In this document: piece after piece, positions 16,408 through 25,108 of the stretch
Layout: each line of letters opens with the position of its first letter
Position numbering within the stretch: the first letter of the stretch is position 1
Source: DASZMJ01 sp035551935
GTDB lineage: Bacteria > Planctomycetota > Planctomycetia > Isosphaerales > Isosphaeraceae
DNA: 37,056 bases
Assembly: GCA_035551935.1 (NCBI GenBank)
Contig: DASZMJ010000672.1
Coordinates: forward strand, 1-37,056
Direction of reading: 5' to 3'
Program-made: the position numbers and the translations under genes
The notes under the pieces: model-generated
Told to the model about the DNA's origin: nothing
Seen by the model: only the letters and a program-made list of their open reading frames with translations
The model's database searches: none

Positions 16408-17427
16408 TTACGGTGTGGCCCCACGGCCGGCGGCCCAGCCGATCGGCGGGCGCCCCGGTGGCGCCGCGTCGAGGACGTGGCGGAGTTGCTCCAGCGGGAT
16501 GTTGCCGCCGCTGAGGACGAGGCCGACGCGGAGGCCGCGGAGGGCGTCGCGGCGGGCGAGGGCGGCGGCGAGGGGGGCGGCGCCGGCGCCTTCGGCGACC
16601 TGGCGGGTGGTGTCGAGGAGGAGGCGGATCGCATCCTCGAGGGCGGCGTCGGAGACGAGGACGATGTCGTCGACGAGGCCGGGGAGGAGTTGTAGAGGGA
16701 GGTCGAAGGGCTCGCGGGTGGCGAGGCCCTCGGCGAAGGTGGAGACGGAGTCGGTGGCGATGCGGCGGCCGGCCTGCCAGGAGAGATAGACGGCGGGGGC
16801 GCCCTCGGATTGGACGCCGATGACGCGGGTGGAGGGGCGGATGGCGCGGGCGACGGCACCGGCGGCGACGGCGCCGCTGCCGCCGCCGAGGGGGACGAAG
16901 AGGACGTCGAGGTCGGGGACGGCCTCGAAGAATTCGAGGGCGCAGGTGGCGACGCCGGCGATCATCGCGGGCTCGTTCGCCGAGTGGATGTAGCGGAGGC
17001 CGTCGCGGGCGGCGCGGTCCTCGGCGGCGAGGCGGGCGGCGTCGAAGTCGCGGCCGTCGAGGACGACCTCGGCGCCGAGGTCGCGGGTCGCGGCGACCTT
17101 GAGCGGGTTGGCGCCCTCGGGCATGAAGATGATCGCCCGGGCGCCGAAGAGGCGGGCCGCGTAGGCGACGGACTGGGCATGGTTGCCGGTCGAGGCGGCC
17201 GTCACCCCGCGATCGAGCTGGTCGCGCGGCAAGGTCGACAGCAAGGCGATCCCGCCGCGGACCTTGAAGGCGCCGGTGGGGTTGAGGTTCTCGCACTTGA
17301 GGAAGGCCCGGCATCCCAAGGCGGCGCCGAGGGCCGGGGGCTCGATCGTCGGGGTCGGTCGCAGGAACGGCGCCAGCGCGGCCCGGGCCCGCAGGACGTC
17401 GGCGAGCGTCGGCGTCGGCCATCGCAT
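16408..17427 (-). CDS. Threonine dehydratase-like PLP-dependent enzyme (fold type II)
   Basis: The 339-residue protein is a tryptophan-synthase-beta-fold enzyme. Lys55 in NPTGAFKVRGG is the Schiff-base lysine; STGNHAQSVAYAA binds the cofactor phosphate side, and PLGGGSGAVAAG is the glycine loop. The length fits the catabolic or short threonine/serine dehydratase and serine racemase group, with no C-terminal ACT regulatory domain. The expected reaction is deamination of L-threonine to 2-oxobutanoate or of serine to pyruvate; the exact substrate is not certain. I chose the ATG at 17427, preceded by GGGGAG; the longer open frame upstream is made of repeat DNA. The gene ends at an AT-rich patch. 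Confidence 0.88.
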   Translation of the reverse strand: MRWPTPTLADVLRARAALAPFLRPTPTIEPPALGAALGCRAFLKCENLNPTGAFKVRGGIALLSTLPRDQLDRGVTAASTGNHAQSVAYAARLFGARAIIFMPEGANPLKVAATRDLGAEVVLDGRDFDAARLAAEDRAARDGLRYIHSANEPAMIAGVATCALEFFEAVPDLDVLFVPLGGGSGAVAAGAVARAIRPSTRVIGVQSEGAPAVYLSWQAGRRIATDSVSTFAEGLATREPFDLPLQLLPGLVDDIVLVSDAALEDAIRLLLDTTRQVAEGAGAAPLAAALARRDALRGLRVGLVLSGGNIPLEQLRHVLDAAPPGRPPIGWAAGRGATP

Positions 17428-17615
17428 CTCGAAGCACTCCCCGGTCCACGACTCGCCGGGCGCGGCCGTCCCCGAGGCCCGGGGCGTCCAGTGTACCAGG
17501 CGGGTGCGACCGGGGCACGACGGCCCTTGGAGTCCGGGGCGCCCGCGCCGGCCTCCGACACGGGGCGAGGGTGAAAACGTGAGGATGTCGGTCCTCTTCC
17601 CCATCTCCCCCTGGG

Positions 17616-17780
17616 CTGACCGGCCGTCACTCTCGGGGCGGCGCTGCCGGCGTGCCCGCCGTCGGCCTGCCTTCGTAGCAGGCACGCTCCGCGTGCCGTC
17701 CGCCCGAACACAAAGCTCTTGGGTCCTGGCGGACGGCACGCGGAGCGTGCCTGCTACGAGGAAGAGTGCCGGCCGGTCCG
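17616..17780 (+). repeat. 165-bp MITE-like palindromic element, copy 1
   Basis: The core is a perfect 32-bp inverted repeat: arms 17673-17704 and 17728-17759 (GTAGCAGGCACGCTCCGCG and onwards), spacer 23 bp containing ACACAAAGCTCTTGGGTCC. The outer left end is CTGACCGGCC and the right end GGCCGGTC. Length and flanks match the copies at 29685 and 34819. It fills most of the 17428-17850 gap, which otherwise shows no gene. It could also terminate transcription of the kinase or the PLP enzyme region. Confidence 0.9.
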
Positions 17781-17850
17781 CTCCCCCTGGGAGAGGGGGG
17801 AAGAGGGCGGAGGCCGAAACGGACGACCTGGCAAGACCGCGGCCGGGGAA

Positions 17851-19521
<1,671 letters not shown>

Positions 19522-19585
19522 GGTCAGGTCGACCGGGAACGTGGTCCCGTCCTTGCGGCGGCCGACGACCTCGCGGCCGCCGCCG

Positions 19586-19915
19586 CTGCTCCGGCTGCCG
19601 GACGGTCAGTTCCATCAGCCGCCGCATGACCGCGACGACCTCGGGCCGCGCCCGCTCGCTCGGCCCGAGCTGGCGGGGGTCGCCCGTGATCACGAAGCCG
19701 CGCATCCCGGTCTCGAGGTCCGTGCCGAGCGCCATCAGCTCGCCCAGCTCGCCGAGGACGGCGTGCGCGCGCGCGACCCGCCGGAGGTCCCATTCGACTC
19801 GGGCGACGCTCCGGTACTCCAGCACGCCGACGCCGACGCTCGTCGTCGCCATCAGGGCGAACCACAGCGCGACCTTCCGCTCGAGGCCCAGCCCACCCCG
19901 GCGCTTGCCCCTCAT
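19586..19915 (-). pseudogene. N-terminal sensor fragment (CHASE3-like) of the hybrid histidine kinase
   Basis: The ATG at 19915 opens about 110 residues: a membrane helix (VALWFALMATTSVGVGVLEY) and the first half of a CHASE3-like sensor (LGELMALGTDLETGMRGFVITGD). After VRQPEQ the frame runs into Arg-rich nonsense, while the kinase continues in another frame from REVVGRR. The second half of CHASE3, the second membrane helix and the first half of PAS are missing. The junction lies in a run of CGG triplets (19574-19587). Either a real deletion with frameshift occurred, or the assembly collapsed at this GC-rich spot. Confidence 0.8.
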
Positions 19916-19951
19916 CGCCAGCCCACCGATCGCCCCTCGGGCCGTTGGGAC

Positions 19952-20362
19952 TCAGTTGACGACGGCCCCGGCCCCGACGAGCCCGCGGGCGAGCACCCGG
20001 CCCAGGCTCGCGAGCCCGGCGGGCTTGACGAGCACCTCGTCGAGACCGGCGGCGAGGTACGCGGCGCGGTCCTCCTCGTCGGCGTCGGCGGTGTACGCGA
20101 CGAGCCACGGCCGCGGCCCCGCCGGCAGGCGCCACCGGAGCCTCCGGGCCACCTCGAGGCCGTCCAGCACCGGCATCTGGATGTCCAGCAGCACCACGTC
20201 GAACTCGTGCCGCAGCGCCGCCTCCAGCGCCGCCCGGCCGTCCTCCACCGCCTCGACCGCATGGCCCTGGCCGCGGATCAGGGCCGAGAGCGCGACCCGG
20301 ATCGTCGCCTGATCGTCGGCGATCAGGACGTGCAGCGGGCGCGGAGTCGTCGGCGTGACCAT
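19952..20362 (-). CDS. Response regulator, receiver domain only
   Basis: The 136-residue protein is a stand-alone CheY-like receiver. The acidic pocket is Asp16/Asp17, the phospho-acceptor is Asp60 in VVLLDIQMPVLDG, Thr91 is the switch residue in AYTADAD, and the conserved Lys113 is in VLVKPAG. There is no output domain, so it would act by protein contact or as a phosphorelay intermediate. It is 36 bp upstream of the hybrid kinase on the same strand, so the two probably form one operon. The kinase HPt domain is a natural phosphate donor for it. Confidence 0.92.
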   Translation of the reverse strand: MVTPTTPRPLHVLIADDQATIRVALSALIRGQGHAVEAVEDGRAALEAALRHEFDVVLLDIQMPVLDGLEVARRLRWRLPAGPRPWLVAYTADADEEDRAAYLAAGLDEVLVKPAGLASLGRVLARGLVGAGAVVN

Positions 20363-20843
20363 CGGTAACGCCCCCTTTCGTTCTACATCCAGCCACGTTG
20401 CTGGTCAGTCGGACCGCCCGGCGACCTTCGCCGGGCGTCACCATCCAAAGAGAACCGGCCGCCGGTTCGCGGCGACTAAGAAAGCAATCCACGCCTCTTA
20501 TTTATACCAGATGGGCCCGCTCACGGGTCAAGATTCTTCTGAAAATCGCAGGCCCCGCTCGAACGAACACGGCGGTCCGGGCGACGATCCGAGCGGGGGC
20601 GGGCGGTGGTCCCCGTCCTTGAAGGCGCGGGCCCCCTTGCGATACAGTTCGGCCGCGCGGTCGGTCCCATCGCGGAGCGTGTCGTGCCCGACGTTCGGCC
20701 GAGGGGGAGAGTTACCCTCGCTCGCGCTTCGGGTTGGTCGGAGGGACGCCGAGGTAGTACGGCGTGTGCAACACGCCATCACCAGGGCCGGGCGATTCCG
20801 GCGTGTTGTACACGCCCTGCGGGGCTTTGAGGAGGACGACCCG
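20363..20843. other. Divergent intergenic region between the response regulator and the fetA-like gene
   Basis: This is 481 bp with no convincing gene. It holds the RSASEG-type repeat and twin hairpins (20714-20815), and an AT-richer piece near 20488-20515 (CTTATTTATACCAG) that could contain a promoter for either divergent operon. A short peptide frame on the minus strand (DTLRDGTDRAAELYRKGA) looks protein-like but is too small to call. Confidence 0.5.
20714..20815. repeat. Short interspersed repeat with twin inverted hairpins
   Basis: CCCTCGCTCGCGCTTCGGGT at 20714-20733 (continuing TGGT) gives PTNPKRERG on one strand and PTRSASEG on the other, strings I remember from many planctomycete ORFs. 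Behind it are two 17-bp palindromes, GGCGTGTGCAACACGCC at 20760-20776 and GGCGTGTTGTACACGCC at 20799-20815, each near the reverse complement of the other. They end 28 bp before the TTG start of the ABC gene, so they would lie in its leader. Confidence 0.7.
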
Positions 20844-21596
20844 TTGGAGACGTCCTGGCCGCGCGGGCTGCCGTTGAGGCTGGAGGGGGTGCGGGTCCGT
20901 CGCGGGGCGGCCGAGGTCTTGCGCGGGCTCGACCTGGCCTTCGAGCCGGGCCGCCGCTACGTGATCGTCGGGCCTTCGGGGGCGGGCAAGAGCACGCTCC
21001 TGCGGCTGTTGAACCGGCTCGACGACCCCGACGCCGGCCGGCTCCGGATCGGCCCGACCCCCCTGCCCTCGCTGCCCGTCCGCGCCGTCCGGACCGGCGT
21101 CGGCCTGGTCTTCCAGGCGCCGAGGCCGCTGCCGGGGACGGTCCGCGAGAACCTCCTGTACCCCTTCGAGGTCCGCGGCCGGCGGCCGACGGCCGACGGG
21201 GCGTTGGCCGGGGCGCTGGAGGAGGTCGGGCTCGACCCGTTGTGGCTCGACCGCGACGCGCAGGGGCTCTCCGGCGGCGAGCGCCAGCGGCTGGCCCTGG
21301 CCGTCGCGCTCGGGGCGGGCCCGGAGTTCCTCGCGCTCGACGAGCCGACCGCGGCGCTCGACCCGGTCGCGGCGCGTCGGGTCGCCGACCTGCTGGCGCT
21401 CCGGTCGCGGCGCGATGGCCTGCGGACGATCGCCGTGACCCACCACCGCGAGCACGCCGCCTGGCTCGGCGAGACGGCCGTCGTGCTCGACGACGGCCGT
21501 CTCGCCGACCTCGGCCCGACGGCCGAGGTCCTGGCGCGGGCCGACGCCGGGCTCTGGCACGGTTCGGCCTCGAATGGGAAGGGGGAATCGGCATGA
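20844..21596 (+). CDS. fetA: ABC transporter ATP-binding protein, FetA-like
   Basis: The 250-residue ATPase has all ABC motifs: Walker A GPSGAGKST (43-51), Q-loop Gln91 in VFQAP, signature LSGGE (142-146), Walker B FLALDE (162-167) and the switch His200 in VTHH. I chose TTG at 20844 because GGAGGA sits 8-9 bp upstream and no ATG or GTG gives a better start; homologues begin close to here. It overlaps the permease gene by 4 bp (ATGA), so translation is coupled. With the FetB-type permease it should form the two-component FetAB exporter, which is linked to iron efflux and oxidative-stress resistance in Escherichia coli. Metal specificity here is inferred. Confidence 0.88.
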   Translation: METSWPRGLPLRLEGVRVRRGAAEVLRGLDLAFEPGRRYVIVGPSGAGKSTLLRLLNRLDDPDAGRLRIGPTPLPSLPVRAVRTGVGLVFQAPRPLPGTVRENLLYPFEVRGRRPTADGALAGALEEVGLDPLWLDRDAQGLSGGERQRLALAVALGAGPEFLALDEPTAALDPVAARRVADLLALRSRRDGLRTIAVTHHREHAAWLGETAVVLDDGRLADLGPTAEVLARADAGLWHGSASNGKGESA

Positions 21597-22408
21597 TCCC
21601 GACCTTCGCCGCGACGGCCGCCGGGCCGGGCTGGGACGGCCTGGCCTGGGCACTCCTGCCGGTCCTGGCCTGCATGGCCGTGCTCGCGGCGCGGCGGCTC
21701 GGGCAGGTGCGGCCGCTGGCCGTCGCCCTGACGCGGCTGGTCGTGCAGTTGACGTTGCTCGGCGTCGTCCTCGACCGCGTCTTCCGGGCGCGCGACCCGT
21801 GGGTCTCGCTGGCCGTGGCGACGGTGATGCTCGCCTTCTCGGCCGAGACCGTCGGCGCCCGGCAACGCCAGGGCTGGATCTTGCGGGCGCAGGCGTTCGT
21901 GTCGCTGGGCCTGGGGGCGGTGATCGTCATGGCCGTGGCGATCCGGCTGTCGCTGCGGGTCGAGCCGTGGTACGAGCCGAAGGCGCTCCTGCCGGTCCTG
22001 GGGATGGTCCTGGGCAACAGCGTCAACGGCGTCGCGCTCGGCGCCGACCGGCTCGAGAGCGAGCTGCGCGGCGACCGCGACCGCGTCGAGCTGAGGCTCG
22101 CGCTGGGGGCCTCGTCGCGGCAGGCGGCGACGCCCGCCCTGCGGGCCGCGGTCCGCGCGGCGCTGACGCCGACGATCAACAGCATGATGATCGCCGGGAT
22201 CGTCGCCGTCCCCGGCATGATGACCGGCCAGATCCTCGCCGGCGCCGACGTCTACGACGCGCTGCGCTACCAGATCCTGCTCTACTTCCTGATCGAGGGG
22301 ACCGTCGGCATCAGCACGCTCACCCTCCTCGCCCTCCGGTTCCGGCGCTACTTCACCCCGGCCTGGCAGCTCCGCGGCGACTTGCTCGCCGAGCCCCCGC
22401 GGGTATGA
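21593..22408 (+). CDS. fetB: ABC transporter permease, FetB family (UPF0014)
   Basis: The 271-residue inner-membrane protein has about seven hydrophobic helices. It matches the FetB/YbbM family: ARRLGQVRPLAVALTRLVVQ near the start, the GMVLGNSVNGVALGADRLE stretch, and TPTINSMMIAGIVAVPGMMTGQILAG near residue 200, which is the most conserved part. The ATG at 21593 overlaps the ATPase stop codon. It is the membrane half of the FetAB-type exporter; iron export is the known role in Escherichia coli, and the cargo here is not shown. A 57-bp gap separates it from the DUF1080 gene. Confidence 0.9.
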   Translation: MIPTFAATAAGPGWDGLAWALLPVLACMAVLAARRLGQVRPLAVALTRLVVQLTLLGVVLDRVFRARDPWVSLAVATVMLAFSAETVGARQRQGWILRAQAFVSLGLGAVIVMAVAIRLSLRVEPWYEPKALLPVLGMVLGNSVNGVALGADRLESELRGDRDRVELRLALGASSRQAATPALRAAVRAALTPTINSMMIAGIVAVPGMMTGQILAGADVYDALRYQILLYFLIEGTVGISTLTLLALRFRRYFTPAWQLRGDLLAEPPRV

Positions 22409-22465
22409 TGGCCCGGGTCGTGCGCCAGGACCCGGAGTCCCACCTTGACGGAGGAGCCCACCCCC

Positions 22466-23161
22466 ATGACCCGCCTCTTCTTGATCGCCGCCGCGAGCCT
22501 CGGCCTGCTCGCCGCCGCCGCGGCCGACGACACCAAGCCCAACGACAAGACCCTCGGCCGGAAGCCGCCCGAGAAGGCCGAGGTCCTCTTCGACGGCAAG
22601 GACCTGACCGGCTGGGTCAAGCCGGACGGCTCGACCCCCGCGGCCTGGCCCGTCGCCGACGGCGCCATGGCCGTCGGCAAGGGCAAGGACGGCGGCAACA
22701 TCCTGACCAAGAAGCGGTTCGGCGACTTCAAGCTCCACCTCGAGTTCAACGTCCCGCTCATGCCCGACGCCAAGGGCCAGGCCCGCGGCAACAGCGGCGT
22801 CTACCTCGACGGCCTGTACGAGCTCCAGGTGCTCGACAGCTACGGCCTCGACCCCAAGACCAACGACTGCGGCGCCATCTATCAGCAGATCGCCCCGTCG
22901 GTCAACGCCTGCAAGCCCCCCTTGCACTGGCAGACCTACGACGTCACCTTCCACAAGGCCCGCCGCGAGGGGGACAAGGTCGTCAAGAAGGCCCGCGTCA
23001 CCGTCGTCCAGAACGGCGTCACGATCATCGACGACAAGGAGATCTCCGTGACCCCCGGCGGCGTCGGCGGCCTCAAGGAGGGCGACGACGGCCCGATCCT
23101 CCTCCAGGACCACGGCAACGACGTGCGCTATCGGAATATCTGGATCGTGCCGATAAATTGA
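22466..23161 (+). CDS. DUF1080 domain protein (3-keto-disaccharide hydrolase-like), secreted
   Basis: The 231-residue protein begins with a signal peptide (MTRLFLIAAASLGLLAAAAA). A single DUF1080 domain of concanavalin/LamG-like fold follows: EVLFDGKDLTGWVKPDG near residue 40, GNSGVYLDGLYELQVLDSYG in the middle and VRYRNIWIVPIN at the end. Some family members cleave 3-keto-glycosides, and planctomycetes carry many paralogues. I chose the ATG at 22466 with GGAGG 12 bp upstream; a TTG at 22445 is possible but would add residues before the signal. It is followed by a long hairpin. Confidence 0.9.
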   Translation: MTRLFLIAAASLGLLAAAAADDTKPNDKTLGRKPPEKAEVLFDGKDLTGWVKPDGSTPAAWPVADGAMAVGKGKDGGNILTKKRFGDFKLHLEFNVPLMPDAKGQARGNSGVYLDGLYELQVLDSYGLDPKTNDCGAIYQQIAPSVNACKPPLHWQTYDVTFHKARREGDKVVKKARVTVVQNGVTIIDDKEISVTPGGVGGLKEGDDGPILLQDHGNDVRYRNIWIVPIN

Positions 23162-23174
23162 ATCGAAGGGGGTT

Positions 23175-23263
23175 TCACCACAAGGGCACAAAGGACACAA
23201 TGGAAATCAAATTATTAATTTTTAATTTTGATTTCCTTTGTATCCTTTGTGCCCTTGTGGTGA
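23175..23263. terminator. Long hairpin built from CACAAAGG-type words
   Basis: The left arm is TCACCACAAGGGCACAAAGG and onwards, and the right arm TTTCCTTTGTATCCTTTGTG and onwards. They pair over about 40 bp with few mismatches and an AT-rich loop. It follows the DUF1080 stop by 14 bp and ends 31 bp before the M24 peptidase start. It is the same kind of element as 4245-4328. Confidence 0.8.
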
Positions 23264-23294
23264 GCCCCTCCCCTCTCATCTCCCCGAGGTCCCC

Positions 23295-24440
23295 ATGCCC
23301 ACCCCCGAAGGCTGCTCTTCCCGCCGCGCCCGGCTCTGGCGACACCTGCCGGCCGAGTGCGACCTGGCGATCGTGGCGGACCCGAAGAACCTGGCCTATT
23401 TCGCCAATTACGCCCCGTCGCCGTTCACCTTCCGCACCAATGACGACGTCGCTTTACTTGTGCTCGCGCCCGACCGCGCGACGCTCGTCGGCGACGACAT
23501 GATCTGGCCGTTCCTGGACGAGGCGCACGCCGACGAGGTCGTCGCGCCGACGTGGTACGACGGCAAGCGCTCGGCGCCCCATCGGCAGAAGATGCTGGTC
23601 CATACGACGCTGGATGTCTTGAAGAAATACCCGGGCCACCGGGTCGGGTTCGAGCCGGGGAGCCTGCCGGCGGGGGTGGTCGAGGGCTTGCGTCAGGCGC
23701 GGCCGGGATTGGAGCTGGTCGACCTGTCGGACGCGATCCGCGACCTGCGCCGCGCGAAGGACCCGGACGAGGTCGAGGCGATCCGCCGGGCGATCCGCGC
23801 CGGCGAGGCCGGGTTCGCGGCGGCGCTCGAGCGGGTCGAGCCGGGGATGACCGAGTTCGAGGCGTACCGGCTCATCGAGGACGCCTGCCTCGCCGCGGCC
23901 GGCGAGCGGGCGATCGTCTACGGCGACTTCGTCTCCGGCCCCCGCGCCGACGGGATCATCGGCCCGCCGACGCACCGGAGGCTCCAGCGGGGCGACCTGT
24001 TCATCCTCGACTTCTCCGTCGTGCTCCGCGGCTATCGCGGCGACTTCGCCAACACGATCTGCGTCGGCGGCGCGCCGACGCCGCGCCAGCGCGAGCTGTT
24101 CGAGGCCTGCCTCGCGGGCATGTCGGCCGGCGAGGCGTTGCTCCGCCCCGGCACGGCCGCCCGCGACGTGGACGCCGCCCTCCGCCACGCCATCGCCGCG
24201 CGCGGCGGCGACCCCGACTTCCAGTCGCACAGCGGCCACGGCATCGGCCTCGGGCACCCCGAGCCGCCGTACATCGTCCCCGACAGCGCCGAGACCCTCC
24301 GCGCCGGCGACGTCGTGACGCTCGAGCCCGGCCAGTACATCGCCGGCGTCGGCAACATGCGCTTCGAGCGCAACTACCTCGTCACCCCCGCCGGCCCCGA
24401 GACGCTCACCCACCACGCGCTGACGCTGACGAGGGGATGA
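23295..24440 (+). CDS. M24 family metallopeptidase (Xaa-Pro aminopeptidase-like)
   Basis: The 381-residue protein has the creatinase-like N-terminal domain (about 1-145) and the pita-bread catalytic domain (about 155-375). The five dinuclear-metal ligands are all visible: Asp239 in ILDFS, Asp250 in RGDFANT, His315 in SGHGIGLGH, Glu344 in TLEPGQY and Glu358 in RFERNYLV. Cleavage of X-Pro N-terminal bonds, or a dipeptidase role, is expected in the cytoplasm, as no signal peptide is present. The ATG at 23295 with GAGGT upstream is preferred; the longer frame upstream is hairpin DNA. It is convergent with the small gene at 24457. Confidence 0.92.
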   Translation: MPTPEGCSSRRARLWRHLPAECDLAIVADPKNLAYFANYAPSPFTFRTNDDVALLVLAPDRATLVGDDMIWPFLDEAHADEVVAPTWYDGKRSAPHRQKMLVHTTLDVLKKYPGHRVGFEPGSLPAGVVEGLRQARPGLELVDLSDAIRDLRRAKDPDEVEAIRRAIRAGEAGFAAALERVEPGMTEFEAYRLIEDACLAAAGERAIVYGDFVSGPRADGIIGPPTHRRLQRGDLFILDFSVVLRGYRGDFANTICVGGAPTPRQRELFEACLAGMSAGEALLRPGTAARDVDAALRHAIAARGGDPDFQSHSGHGIGLGHPEPPYIVPDSAETLRAGDVVTLEPGQYIAGVGNMRFERNYLVTPAGPETLTHHALTLTRG

Positions 24441-24456
24441 AGCCGAGGGACGGCGA

Positions 24457-24726
24457 TCAGACCTCGGCCCCCTTCGGGTTCAGGTCGAGGACATTGACGC
24501 CGTCCTTCTCGACCCTCACGTCTCCGTCGCCGGGCCAGATCGAGAGGATCGGCTCGCCCCTGGCCGAGTTGGAGAGTTTGACGGTGACGGGCTCCGCCTC
24601 GTCGTCGTCGATGACGGAGACCTCTTCGCCCTCGGCCAGCGGGACGAATGCCCCTTCGGGTTCGATGTTCAGGATCAAAAGCCTCGACAGGTCGTTGCGG
24701 ATCAGGAATTGGCCGCGGCGAGACAT
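24457..24726 (-). CDS. Small hypothetical protein
   Basis: The 89-residue acidic protein starts at the ATG at 24726 with GGAGG upstream. I do not recognise it. It looks beta-rich (FLIRNDLSRLLILNIEPEG, EEVSVIDDDEAEPVTVKL, RVEKDGVNVLDLNP) and has no cysteine, signal or membrane segment. Its sequence pattern is that of a small beta-barrel or sandwich. It follows another small unknown gene (24804-25052) on the same strand with a 77-bp gap, after nuoM. Strong coding bias and good start signals make it a likely real gene. Confidence 0.65.
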   Translation of the reverse strand: MSRRGQFLIRNDLSRLLILNIEPEGAFVPLAEGEEVSVIDDDEAEPVTVKLSNSARGEPILSIWPGDGDVRVEKDGVNVLDLNPKGAEV

Positions 24727-24803
24727 TTCCGGCCTCCTCCATCGAGCCGTTCGCGGCGGGGCGGCTCTGGCGCAGGTAGCGCGCTCTTCGTGCAACCGAA
24801 CGC

Positions 24804-25052
24804 TCAAGAAGCTCGCTGTCGGGCGACCAGCACCTCGCGCCCGTCCTTCCGTTCGCGAGTGCACCGGACCCGCGTGCCGGGTGGATACTCCCACTCTTCG
24901 TCGGCCGGGTCGTAGTCCGGCGTCGGGAGCACTTCGACCTCGTTCGACCCGAGCACGAGCCCCCGGGTCGGGCGCAGCACGTCCGTCCCCTCGTTCCGCA
25001 AGGGGATGAACACCTCGATGACCTCAGTCGAGGAACCCATCTCCGCCGACAT
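24804..25052 (-). CDS. Small hypothetical protein
   Basis: The 82-residue protein starts at the ATG at 25052 with GGGGAGGTG 8 bp upstream, a strong ribosome site. The family is not recognised. It contains EVIEVFIPLRNEGTDVLRP, a central acidic segment (DYDPADEEWEYPPGTRVRC) and a basic end. No signal or membrane helix is seen. It lies 56 bp after the nuoM stop on the same strand, so it may be co-transcribed with nuoLM or with the next small gene. The single Cys and the PPGTRVRC turn suggest a small SH3-like or ribbon fold, but that is a guess. Confidence 0.65.
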   Translation of the reverse strand: MSAEMGSSTEVIEVFIPLRNEGTDVLRPTRGLVLGSNEVEVLPTPDYDPADEEWEYPPGTRVRCTRERKDGREVLVARQRAS

Positions 25053-25108
25053 GGATCACCTCCCCGGTGACATCATCGACGACGACCGAGCGGCCCGTGA
25101 CCGGCCGC

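Noticed and set aside
17428..17739. Longer N-terminus for the PLP enzyme
   Set aside because: The extension translates the 165-bp repeat element (GTRSVPAT) and adds no domain.
20528..20782. 84-residue minus-strand frame before the fetA-like gene
   Set aside because: Most of it is repeat translation (PTRSASEG); only a short stretch looks protein-like.
23238..23294. Upstream start of the M24 peptidase at 23238
   Set aside because: The extra residues translate the right arm of the hairpin; the ATG at 23295 has its own ribosome site.
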